Shown here one piece after another: positions 23,933 through 32,789 of a stretch of DNA of 64,000 nt (its first letter is position 1; each line of letters begins with the position of its first letter). The notes under the pieces are model-generated. The model did no database searches and was not told the DNA's origin. It was given only the letters and a program-made list of their open reading frames with translations. The DNA is from Ischnura elegans (lineage: Eukaryota > Arthropoda > Insecta > Odonata > Coenagrionidae). Location of the stretch: contig NC_060259.1 in the NCBI RefSeq assembly GCF_921293095.1, positions 6,262,001 through 6,326,000 of the forward strand, read 5' to 3'. The translations under genes were made by a program, and so were the position numbers.

Positions 23933-24495
23933 TGTAATGAATGTGTGTCATATTGTGTGTTTGTTTTTTTGTAGTGTGTACGACTAAGGGTCGGATGTAT
24001 CCGGAGTGCATTGTGTGTCTTATCCCAGGGTAGCGTGACGATCCTTTGAGCGCGGTGCTGTCGTCTCGTCACCGGATTGTCGAGGGCAAGGGTTCATAAA
24101 TTTGGGTCGTCGGTCGTCGAGGCCTTTGGGGCCAGCGTCTTCTCGACCAGTCATAAACGTCTGGATTTTCTGGACATAAGGTTATTGTCTTGCTGACGGG
24201 GATGGGTTGCTCATTTCCCGGGGTGGGTGGAGTGAAGCCACCCTTCCCCTGGTCTTGGAGACGTTGACCTGTGCCCTGACGACACGAGCGCGGGAATTCG
24301 GGGCAGTCTGTGGGAAGACACGAGAGCGACGGGGTGTGCTGCCCGTCGCAGATAATTGTAAAACTCATAACCAACCTAAGTCATTAAACTCTCTGTGATT
24401 GATTCGCGTGAATTTCAATTCTTTGGTGCCCTAAACCCGATTCCGGGAGACGCAGCCACTCGAGTCTCCCTCCTTGATTCGTGGCGATCACGACA
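23933..24495 (+). repeat. 5' LTR
   Basis: 563 bp, TGTAATGA...CACGACA. Near-identical to the 3' LTR; it has GATTCGTGG where the other has GATCGTGG. Confidence 0.92.
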
Positions 24496-24507
24496 TAGGA
24501 AATTAAT

Positions 24508-24524
24508 TGGTGTCAGGCGTGTGG
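24508..24524 (+). other. primer binding site, probably tRNA-Leu
   Basis: TGGTGTCAGGCGTGTGG, 12 bp after the 5' LTR, is close to the complement of a eukaryotic tRNA-Leu 3' end (TGGTGTCAGGAGTGGG as recalled), with mismatches. It would prime minus-strand DNA synthesis. Confidence 0.6.
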
Positions 24525-24800
24525 GGTGCGGGCGCAGCGAGGAGATCTAGTACCGGCAGACCGGACGGAGAAGCGAGTGACGAGGAAGGTGGTTGAGAAG
24601 CAGCGTGGAGGAGCCAAGCAGCGGGGTCGCGAGAGGAAGTCCCAGTGGAAGGAGCCGCTGCCTTGTAGACCGACCCAGGGAAGGACGAGAGGGACGAGAC
24701 GGCAGGGCGCCGAGAGATAGAGAGAACGAAGAGAGCCGCTAAGTGGTAAGTCGCACTCAAATCCTGTTATCCCTCTCCCTTAAATCATTATATTGTAAAA

Positions 24801-26765
24801 ATGGCCCCTCCAGATGCGAGTAATGTGAGCGCTAGTGCAGAATCGTATTGCACCATAATGGAGGCGATGAAATTAATCGCGCAGCCTTATGATGGCGATA
24901 AGACGAGATTGAGAGAATTTATAGAGAATGTAGATGTTGCTTTTGAATTAGTTAATCCCACAGACTATGCGAAGCTTTTAAAATTTGTTAAAGCCAAGAT
25001 TACGGGTGATGCTCGCTCCAAGCTTATGATAAGAGAGGAAACTGATACGTGGGAGCAAGTTCGAGCCATATTAGAAGAAAATTACGCTACGCGGAGAACA
25101 CTCGATTTTTATGCTTGTGCCATGTTCGGAGCTAGGCAAAATTCTCAAGAGAGTATTGCAAGTTGGGCCAGTAGAATAGACGACATGCACACTAATCTAC
25201 GGAGCGCGAGCGCGAAAGTAGTTGGGGAGAAGCATTTAGCGGGAGCACTTTCGCTTGTGAGTCATTTGGCCAAAGCTTGTTTTGTTCAGGGACTCGAAAA
25301 TGAACGAATACAAACGATTGTAAGGAGTAAGGGGGAAAGTATTCATTTGTCTGAGGCTGTTGAAGTGGCCCTGGAGGAAGAAAGTGCTATACTTTCGAGT
25401 GCAGAAAGGAGGAAAAATATATACAAGGGAGCAATTAAATGTGAGAATTGCGGGAAGCAAGGGCACCCGAGTAATAAATACTATCTGAAGTCAAGAAGGG
25501 AAGAAGCGGCACATGTTCGAATTGTTAAAGAAATGAAATGTTTTAATTGCAACCGTATGGGGCATCTAGCAAAAGATTGTAAATTGGGAATGAAATGTTA
25601 CAATTGCAGCCGTTTGGGGCATGCATCAAAAGATTGCAGGGCCCCCAGGAGACCTAAGGAAGATTTAGGTTCAGATAAAGGGAACAGATGGGAGGAACGA
25701 GGCACGGGACCTCCGAAAAGCATTGCCGAAATACGGGGAGTGAGTCTAGTGGGATATAAGAAGGCAAATACCTTAACTTTCGAGGTATTAGAAAGCCGAT
25801 GGGGTAGGCTTACAATGTTGATGGACACTGGGGCAGATGTAAGTCTAGTAAAGGCATCCTCGCTGAAAAGAGGAACTAAGTATTTCACGGATAATAGGAT
25901 GACTCTTAAAGGAGTCACTGATAAAAATTTTGAAACTCTGGGACACATTAAGATAAAGTTAATGACGCATGACAAAATGAAGGATCATACGTTTCACTTG
26001 GTGGATGATCAATTAGCAGTAGATTGTGATGGCATATTGGGAAATGATTTCTTCAGAGCTACGGGGGCTCATATAAACTACTCTCAAAGAAAAGTCAAAA
26101 TGAGGAACGCAGAAATAGCGTTTGATTTGCGCGAGAAGAAAAGCGAATCGGGAGCACGGCTTAGAAACCTGCGATTGCCCCCACGAAGTGAGGTAACAGT
26201 AAAAAATGCCACGGAAAACGAGGGAGGAGTAATTGAAAAGCGAAAGGTATTCCCTGGGATTTATTTGGCGAAATCTCTCACCCTAAGTAAAAATGGGGAG
26301 TGCATCACTAGCATAGTGAATACCACAGAAGTCGAAACTGAAATTTCTACCCCAGTTGTCGCATTAGCTAGAGTAGATTCGAGGGGAGATGAAAATTCTC
26401 CTGTCCCCTGTGATGTCTTCTACCTCCCAGGAGATTCTCTCTCATGCACGAAGGCGGTGGAACATGCAGTTCCCACTCCACGCCTAGGGCCCACCCTAGC
26501 CAATCGAAGTAGGCCCTACCGCAATCCTGAGGATCTAAAGGGTGAAATGGAGAATCATCAGCAGGATAAAGGAGACGAAAAAGGAGAAGAGAGAAGAGCA
26601 GTGCAGCAGAGGGGCAGCCTAAGCGAAGAAAAGAAAAAGGAAAAACTCCAAGAATTCCACTACTCGTCATTAAGAGGCCATCAAGGAGTAGCGAGAACTT
26701 ACGAGCGAATAAAGGCCTATTTTGATTGGCCGGGTATGAAGCCAAACCTGAAGAACTACATGTGA
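24801..26765 (+). CDS. Gag-protease polyprotein with RT deleted
   Basis: 654-residue open frame. The N-terminal part is an Ala/Glu-rich capsid-like region. Three zinc-knuckle repeats follow: C214 (ENCGKQGH, last Cys replaced by Tyr), C247 (CFNCNRMGHLAKDC) and C266 (CYNCSRLGHASKDC); the latter two are intact CX2CX4HX4C. An aspartic protease follows at LMDTGADVSL (Asp342) with ILGNDFF downstream. Near residues 570-585 the sequence SRPYRNPEDLKGEMEN looks like the first residues of a reverse transcriptase. It then jumps to a charged stretch and SSLRGHQGVARTYERI...YFDWPGM, the HH part of the integrase zinc domain. Stops at 26,763 and 26,769 hit where the CC half should be. RT and RNase H, normally 400-500 residues, are missing. 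Confidence 0.85.
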   Translation: MAPPDASNVSASAESYCTIMEAMKLIAQPYDGDKTRLREFIENVDVAFELVNPTDYAKLLKFVKAKITGDARSKLMIREETDTWEQVRAILEENYATRRTLDFYACAMFGARQNSQESIASWASRIDDMHTNLRSASAKVVGEKHLAGALSLVSHLAKACFVQGLENERIQTIVRSKGESIHLSEAVEVALEEESAILSSAERRKNIYKGAIKCENCGKQGHPSNKYYLKSRREEAAHVRIVKEMKCFNCNRMGHLAKDCKLGMKCYNCSRLGHASKDCRAPRRPKEDLGSDKGNRWEERGTGPPKSIAEIRGVSLVGYKKANTLTFEVLESRWGRLTMLMDTGADVSLVKASSLKRGTKYFTDNRMTLKGVTDKNFETLGHIKIKLMTHDKMKDHTFHLVDDQLAVDCDGILGNDFFRATGAHINYSQRKVKMRNAEIAFDLREKKSESGARLRNLRLPPRSEVTVKNATENEGGVIEKRKVFPGIYLAKSLTLSKNGECITSIVNTTEVETEISTPVVALARVDSRGDENSPVPCDVFYLPGDSLSCTKAVEHAVPTPRLGPTLANRSRPYRNPEDLKGEMENHQQDKGDEKGEERRAVQQRGSLSEEKKKEKLQEFHYSSLRGHQGVARTYERIKAYFDWPGMKPNLKNYM

Positions 26766-26775
26766 AACTAGCCAG

Positions 26776-27666
26776 ATGAACAAAGGAAGTGATAGGAAAA
26801 CGAGAATGCCAATGGAGATAACGAGCACGCCGGAGACCGTCATGACAAAGTGCGACCTGGATGTAAGCGGTCCATATCCTGTAACTCAGAGGGGCAACAG
26901 ATATTTACTAACCTTTCAAGACGAGTTCTCAAAGTACACGTTGGCGTTTCCTATAGAAAAAAAGGATGCCGAAACAATAGCTAAAGTATTCATGGAGAAT
27001 ATATTGTTGGAATTTGGAATACCGCAGGTGGTATTAACGGACCAAGGCGCCAATTTTCTAAGTCAATTGTTTAAAGGAGTATGTCGCCTATTGAGATTGA
27101 AGAAGATTCAAACTGCTGCCTTTCGCCCTCCAAGCGACGGCAGCTTTGAAATGACCCATAAAACGCTTACCGAGTATTTGAGGCATTTCATCGCTGAAGA
27201 TCGAAGTAACTGTGATGAATGGATTCCGTATGCCACCTTTGTGTACATCACAACACCGCACACGGCCACGAGGTTCACCCCCACCGAGTTGATGTTTGGA
27301 CGGCAAGCCAACCTACCCAGCCAGCTGAGAATAAGATCGCCGACATCCCAATACACGTATGATGACTACGTAGCTGAGATGAAAAACAGACTACAATCAT
27401 CTTATCAGAAAGCGAGAGAGAATCTTCTTGGAGCGAAGGAGAAAAATAAAGTTCAATATGATAAAAAGACCAACGTAGAGTTATTCAAAGCGGGTGATCG
27501 AGTTCTCTTGTTCGATGAATCGGTGAGAAGAGGGAGATCAAGGAAATTATCTGCTCAATGGATAGGACCATATGTGATAGAAAAAGTAGAAGGGGTTAAC
27601 GTAGTCATAAGCCGAAAAAGAAAACAAGTGAAAGTACATGCTAATAGGTTAAAATTATTTTACTAA
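26776..27666 (+). CDS. integrase core and C-terminal domain
   Basis: 296-residue frame, in origin a continuation of the polyprotein; the ATG at 26,776 may not be a true start. The catalytic triad reads Asp29 (DVSGP), Asp89 (LTDQGANF) and Glu125 (SFEMTHKTL). The Asp-Glu gap of 35 residues is the normal DD35E. The C-terminal end has GDRVLL, LSAQWIGPYVIEKVEG and VHANRLK, the GPY/F-type module. It would insert element DNA into the host chromosome. The core looks intact, although the zinc domain just upstream is broken by two stop codons, so the frame would not be translated as one protein without suppression. Confidence 0.85.
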   Translation: MNKGSDRKTRMPMEITSTPETVMTKCDLDVSGPYPVTQRGNRYLLTFQDEFSKYTLAFPIEKKDAETIAKVFMENILLEFGIPQVVLTDQGANFLSQLFKGVCRLLRLKKIQTAAFRPPSDGSFEMTHKTLTEYLRHFIAEDRSNCDEWIPYATFVYITTPHTATRFTPTELMFGRQANLPSQLRIRSPTSQYTYDDYVAEMKNRLQSSYQKARENLLGAKEKNKVQYDKKTNVELFKAGDRVLLFDESVRRGRSRKLSAQWIGPYVIEKVEGVNVVISRKRKQVKVHANRLKLFY

Positions 27667-28625
27667 CAAATCTTTTTTTTTCGATGGGAATGACTGGAAC
27701 TGCCTGTCAGTAACAGTATGAATGTCTACTTTAGTATTAGGAAACGAATCACTTCAAGCGAATTGACTGCATTGCAATCAAGTTATTCAAGGGCGAAGGG
27801 TGATTAGATAATTTAGAGAGAGGTCAATAAAATCCGGTGGGGAGGGCATTCCCTAAGAACCTTTCCCTACCCTTTCCCTTGAGTGTGACCTACGCGAGTG
27901 GCCTCTTTGATTGTTGTGTTCTTCTTTGGTGTGCTCATCAGTGACAATGTGTTGGCATGATCAATTAGAATATCCTTGATAGTGCAGTGCATAAAAATTA
28001 TGTTGAAAGAGCATTAAGTGAACCCCTTTACAGTGGTGACAAATTTGAAGTGTATTTATGTGCAACGTAAAAAAAAGCCTTATTGTTTTTGTTTATTACT
28101 AAGAAACACTACTGCAGACTAAATAATTATGAATTTAATAATTGTGAAAGAATGACCAATTTTTCGTGGTTGTGTGAGATGGAATTTGTGGTTCAGTCCT
28201 CCCTTGTTTAAGGAAGATTGTGAATAGCTAATGTCACAATAAGACAAAACTAATTTTACTGACTGCGTTTTAGACTTGTGGAATTAAATGAGACGTTGCG
28301 GACTGAATTGGACGAAAATGAGTGATTGTTGTGGCCCTTAAGGCCGATCTATTGACCATAATTTGCATGGAATGTGTGACTGACGATGTAACTGCTGTAA
28401 CATCAAGGAAGTGATATTCAAAAGTAATTTTAAAGGTAACAGTAACAAAGGTAAACATTTCTAGTGACCAGTTATCCAACCTAGCGGAGGAGATTGAATT
28501 AACCTCCACGTCAGATCAATACATACAGAGGACCTCGAGGCGAGCCGCTTCCTGAACGAGCTGGTTCCTGACGCTCAGTCGCAAGAGAAAGAACCAAAAG
28601 ATAGGAGGTCCTTTCTCTTTCATAT
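27667..28625 (+). other. 3' non-coding part of the LTR element
   Basis: About 1 kb between integrase and the polypurine tract with no long frame. I see no envelope-like gene. Confidence 0.6.
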
Positions 28626-28634
28626 GGGGGAAGA
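28626..28634 (+). other. polypurine tract
   Basis: GGGGGAAGA lies directly before the 3' LTR, the expected plus-strand primer position. Confidence 0.75.
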
Positions 28635-29196
28635 TGTAATGAATGTGTGTCATATTGTGTGTTTGTTTTTTTGTAGTGTGTACGACTAAGGGTCGGATGT
28701 ATCCGGAGTGCATTGTGTGTCTTATCCCAGGGTAGCGTGACGATCCATTGAGCGCGGTGCTGTCGTCTCGTCACCGGATTGTCGAGGGCAAGGGTTCATA
28801 AATTTGGGTCGTCGGTCGTCGAGGCCTTTGGGGCCAGCGTCTCCTCGACCAGTCATAAACGTCTGGATTTTCTGGACATAAGGTTATTGTCTTGCTGAAG
28901 GGGATGGGTTGCTCATTTCCCGGGGTGGGTGGAGTGAAGCCACCCTTCCCCTGGTCTTGGAGGCGTTGACCTGTGCCCTGACGACACGAGCGCGGGAATT
29001 CGGGGCAGTCTGTGGGAAGACACGAGAGCGACGGGGTGTGCTGCCCGTCGCAGATAATTGTAAAACTCATAACCAACCTAAGTCATTAAACTCTCTGTGA
29101 TTGATTCGCGTGAATTTCAATTCTTTGGTGCCCTAAACCCGATTCCGGGAGACGCAGCCACTCGAGTCTCCCTCCTTGATCGTGGCGATCACGACA
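28635..29196 (+). repeat. 3' LTR
   Basis: 562 bp, TGTAATGA...CACGACA. Differs from the 5' LTR at roughly four bases and one deletion. Confidence 0.92.
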
Positions 29197-30067
29197 GTTT
29201 AACATAAAACCATCTTGAGGCCAAATTCGCCAATAATCGCAAGATTTTTCTTTTGCTATAGACTATATTTTTGTGAAGGTGAACTTCTCTAAAAATGAGT
29301 GATTCATCGCGTCAGGAGTTTTTATCCCGGAGGACTCATGTTTGTCCAGTTATTCAAACTACAATGAGCTACGAAATAGCCGTAGTACTAGCCTATATCA
29401 TAGATCATATTGTGTAGAATACGAATAGTAGTTTCAAAAATTTCTCCAAGAAATTTGAAAAAAAAACGTGACTTTCGACCAGCTATTTCCGATTTTGAAC
29501 CACTGTGCGGCGCCTCTTTCCTTTTCCCTTCCCCTCCTGCCCCTCCCCGGGTGATCGGGCGTATAAGCCACGGGCTTGGTTCCCGGCCCCGGTGTGTTGT
29601 ATCCTCGAAGGGCTCCCCTTCAGCCCTCATCCGGTGTAACTACTATATTATCTTCGGAAAATCGCAGGATTTTTCGTCGTCATGGGAAAATCTTTCCTTT
29701 CCGTGGAAACATTCAAGTATGGTTTCGCTAGCGATGGGCACTGGTCGCTTCTGTAGCGGTATTCCCGTCCCGCCCCTCCCCTCCCTTTCCTTCCTCTGGG
29801 GATGTCGTCGGGCTGTCAACGCGGCGATGCTTCCCATCCTTTTTTTCCCCCTTCCTTCCTCCCTCCTTTCCCTCTTGAGATGGCGGGGGCGTCTAAGTCT
29901 CGGACTTGGTTCCCGGCCCTCGAGAGTGTACCCCATGCGGGCCCTCCCTGGGTTCCCGAATCCACTGTAACTGCTATATTGTTTGATTTATATTATTAAT
30001 TGTTATGTAATTCACTCGAAATAATTTTTTTTGCTTTGTTACTAATGTTTTTTTTTTCTAAAAAGAG
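29197..30067. repeat. degenerate tandem pair in unassigned sequence
   Basis: Two blocks (about 29,510-29,660 and 29,770-29,990) share pyrimidine-rich CCCTTCC tracts, GGCTTGGTTCCCGGCCC / GGACTTGGTTCCCGGCCC, and a TGTAACTACTATATT / TGTAACTGCTATATT end. They look like an old direct duplication of unknown nature. Open frames here are low-complexity and not supported as genes. Confidence 0.4.
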
Positions 30068-30220
30068 ACGTTGCATGCTGATGATCGATCACCCCCTGCT
30101 AATTACCCTACATCTACATAATACCCTGTGAGTCACGTCTAGGGTGTTTGGCTTGTGGTCATCAATCTCCAGCATACACCCTAGAGGTGGTGCGCTGGGT
30201 ATTTATTTACATCTTAATAA
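30068..30220. repeat. two retrotransposon 3' fragments, inverted pair
   Basis: CTACATCTACATAATACCC and CACGTCTAGGGTGTTTGGC (minus orientation) are followed at once by CACCCTAGAGGTGGTGCGC (plus orientation). Both belong to the 12.4 kb family's tail. Confidence 0.55.
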
Positions 30221-31247
30221 TGCATTTTCTTCTTGATGCAACGGAAATTGAGGACTACGACAGATAATGGTTTATTATGACACAGTGGACGTTTCTCTTG
30301 CTCAAAGTTACTGGATGTATCATTGAAAATTAGTGAAAACGCCCATATCAAAATGTAATTCTAATAGTGAGTATTTTTGTAGCTTCAAATTAATGTAAAT
30401 ACTCAGACCATGGCCGTATTGCTACAAAATTCTTAAGTCCTTAACAGAATAATGATTTAGCAAGTGAAAATTTTCTAACATTTTTAGAAGAGAAATACCT
30501 ACTTAAAACCCATATCTGATTTTATACTTCAAATAATAAAAGACAGTCACCTAAATGCAAAGGTCGTTCAGGCTGATTTATATCATCTGATGACTGCTTC
30601 TCTTCACCAGCAATGTTTTCTGGAAAAAAGCACACATTTATGTAAAATCCCCGAAGAAACATACATTTTCTTAATAATATTTGCACACTAAATGATGTTC
30701 ATTGGCAATCGTATCTACATGTGCAGGTACTTTTTCGTATCTTCGCTGGATACATCAACAGGAAACAACTAAGTAGGTATGCGAAATTAACAGTGACCTC
30801 AGTGAAAATATTCACTTCTAAATAACATGGTAACTATTTTAGATATCTACCATAACCATTACCTTGTACCAACTCCTTCAAAATTTCATTTTTCTGCCTC
30901 TTCAGAGTACTTTCTATGCCAGTTCGAGGTAATTCAACTCCTTGGCAAACAAATTGTTTTTTTTAATACAGCTCTTATTGCCATTTTTTCCTGGGTATTC
31001 AACAAATGTAACAATTAAACGTACACGAACAACAATTTGGAGGGCACAGCATATTTTTTCAGCCGTGGTCTCGTTTGCGTCAGGCTCCATTCATATTAAT
31101 TGTCGAGGTTTTCTTTGTACTTCACCATGCAATAACAAAATACGTTTTCAAATAACTTAATCCCATCACCAGTATCGCTTGGTCCATATATAAAAATAAC
31201 GATCAATAAGACAATAAATAGGTAAGAACTTGATTAAACTAACTAAC
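30221..31247. other. possible downstream exons of the THAP gene
   Basis: On the minus strand there are short exon-like blocks: KNEILKELVQ before a GTAATG donor (about 30,895-30,865), and ENIAGEEKQSSDDINQPERPLHL (about 30,618-30,552) with a TTTTTCCAG acceptor and GTGACT donor. They lie in the right order and strand to follow the THAP exon, but I cannot join them in one frame. Confidence 0.25.
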
Positions 31248-31436
31248 ATCAAAGTGATCCTCGCATACGCACACAGTTGCCTTTGGAGACAGGATGTGCA
31301 TTCGTCGGCACATTTTCATCCAAACAGTTCGTCGTTCACTGTCTTGGGGGACCGTATGAAAATACTTATTAGGAGCATTTCCACTAGTATTACTGCACAT
31401 AGGCACAATGCAGTACTTATAGCTGCGCTTCGCCAT
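31248..31436 (-). CDS. THAP-domain first exon
   Basis: 63 codons from ATG at 31,436 to a GTTAGT donor at 31,247, phase 0. The protein MAKRSYKYCIVPMCSNTSGN... ends CVCEDHFD. It has the C2CH zinc-finger spacing of THAP domains (YCIVPMC near the start, Trp at WMKM, then CEDHF), a DNA-binding fold found in transposon-derived and host regulators. The frame stays open upstream to 31,598, but that part has no domain character, so I place the start at the Met six codons before the first Cys. The rest of the protein must lie to the left and is not convincingly visible, so this may be a gene fragment. Confidence 0.6.
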
Positions 31437-31598
31437 ATCGATGAAATACGTACGACAACAAAAACGTCGTAATATCCACCACATCACTAATTCTTTACCT
31501 CCTCTACAGTAATACGCACGGACACGAACAACACTATTGCATGAGCTGACGACATTCAAGATGGCAGTGGGGCGAATTACGTTCTTCTTGCATGGCAA

Positions 31599-32373
31599 GT
31601 AACAGCTATTTTAAATGCTCGAAATAAAAAAATGCAAGATTATATGGCCAAAGCGTTACACCAGTTAGCTTAATATCTACACGTACTTTTCAGAAAGGTC
31701 TTTACCATGATAAGTGTCCAGAGGTATATTTTCTCGACCATGACCCCAAGTTACATACCTAACGCCATAAAGGCGAAGGAATGCATACGACACATGGTTG
31801 AAATTCAATGTTGCAAATAGCAGAATCTCAATTGCAATTTTACACAGTTTTACCTAAATGTAATAATATCAAGACCCATTGAAGCGTTCAACGCATAAAC
31901 GTAATAATCAGGTGGAGATAATTTTTAAGTTAATATGAATGCAATTTACGTAGAAGAGAAGTGGGAATATAGGTCCGTAATGCCAACGGTTTCCTAAATG
32001 AGGTGTGTCTTTTTATCTACATACCTCTCCATTTCCAACACATTTTCCCGAACATCAGAGGCTATTGACCTGGATATCCCCAACATCCCTCCTTCCCTCA
32101 TAAAAGTTCAACTCTTTAATGATGATTTGTTCTTCGCCACCAGAAAAAAAATTTGCCACACCTCTCGCACATACAATGAACAATGAACGTTTTTAGGAAC
32201 ACGAAGCAATCTCACCTCCACTCCGTAATGTCTAAGGATAAAGACGACGGCCTCTAGCCTGTTTCCCCATTTCTGCTGATATCGAAAGTGACCTTGCTCC
32301 TCCCACTCCATATGCCGGGCCATGATGCAGGTTACGGCTTATGAATAAATGGAAAATTTCAAGTGCGACAGTT
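31599..32373. other. unassigned sequence
   Basis: AT-rich, with no supported feature up to the Penelope fragment. Confidence 0.4.
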
Positions 32374-32745
32374 TGCGTAGCAAGGTTTTCGGGTTGACCT
32401 CCGCGTCGTTTCATCTTCATGACGACAGTTTCGCCGGCGTTGCAGCTGGCGTCTTCAGGTGCGAAGTGCTTGATGCAGGTTTTTGCCCGCCTTATATAGG
32501 CCTTGGTTTTAGCTAGGTGCGTTCTGATTGGTCCGTTTGGGTAAGAGTCTCTTCCAGGTGTTTGAGAGGGAATAGCTGTCCTCCCTGTTGAAAGTGGATG
32601 TTTTCGCTATTTCGATGGCCTCTCGTATGAGTCGGGGAAAGTAATGCTTTTCTCTAGCGATGATTTTTGCATTTTCAAAGTCCACATTGTGTGCTGGTCC
32701 TTCCCATTATTCCCATTCGCATTCCCATGTGAAACTGTCGTCATG
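32374..32745 (-). pseudogene. Penelope-like element, endonuclease C-terminal fragment
   Basis: Minus-strand translation gives HNVDFENAKIIAREKHYFPR followed by LIREAIEIAKTSTFNREDS and LSNTWK. This is the end of the GIY-YIG endonuclease region of Penelope-like retroelements, which usually reads RExxYxxRLIREAxEIxKxxNFNREdGyxLSxxW. The rest of the element (RT and the GIY-YIG core) is absent. A 59-bp segment of its 3' region occurs at 32,374-32,432 and again inverted at 32,731-32,789. Confidence 0.72.
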
Positions 32746-32789
32746 AAGATGAAACGACGCGGAGGTCAACCCGAAAACCTTGCTACGCA
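32374..32789. repeat. 59-bp perfect inverted repeat around the Penelope fragment
   Basis: Arms 32,374-32,432 and 32,731-32,789 are exact reverse complements (the plus arm contains ATGAAGATGAAACGACGCGG). Inverted terminal duplications of this kind are known for Penelope elements. Confidence 0.85.

Larger units (their letters stand above)
23933..29196 (+). mobile_element. Ty3/gypsy-like LTR retrotransposon lacking most of RT
   Basis: 5,264 bp with two LTRs, primer site, gag-protease, integrase and polypurine tract. The two LTRs differ at about four substitutions and one deleted base over 562 positions by my hand alignment, so the insertion is young. Flanks read GTTC on the left and GTTT on the right, at best an imperfect 4-bp duplication. 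Most of RT and all of RNase H are deleted between protease and integrase, and the integrase zinc domain is broken by stops, so this copy is not autonomous. Confidence 0.9.

Noticed and set aside
23860-24398. Frames in the 5' LTR, repeated in the 3' LTR at 28,511-29,100
   Set aside because: The same frames occur in both LTRs because the LTRs are near identical; LTRs are non-coding in this class.
23925-29201. Target duplication of the LTR element
   Set aside because: Left flank GTTC and right flank GTTT match at three of four bases only, so I do not claim a duplication.
29410-29970. 186-codon frame
   Set aside because: Built from pyrimidine-rich tracts of a degenerate direct repeat; Pro/Ser/Leu-rich with no domain.
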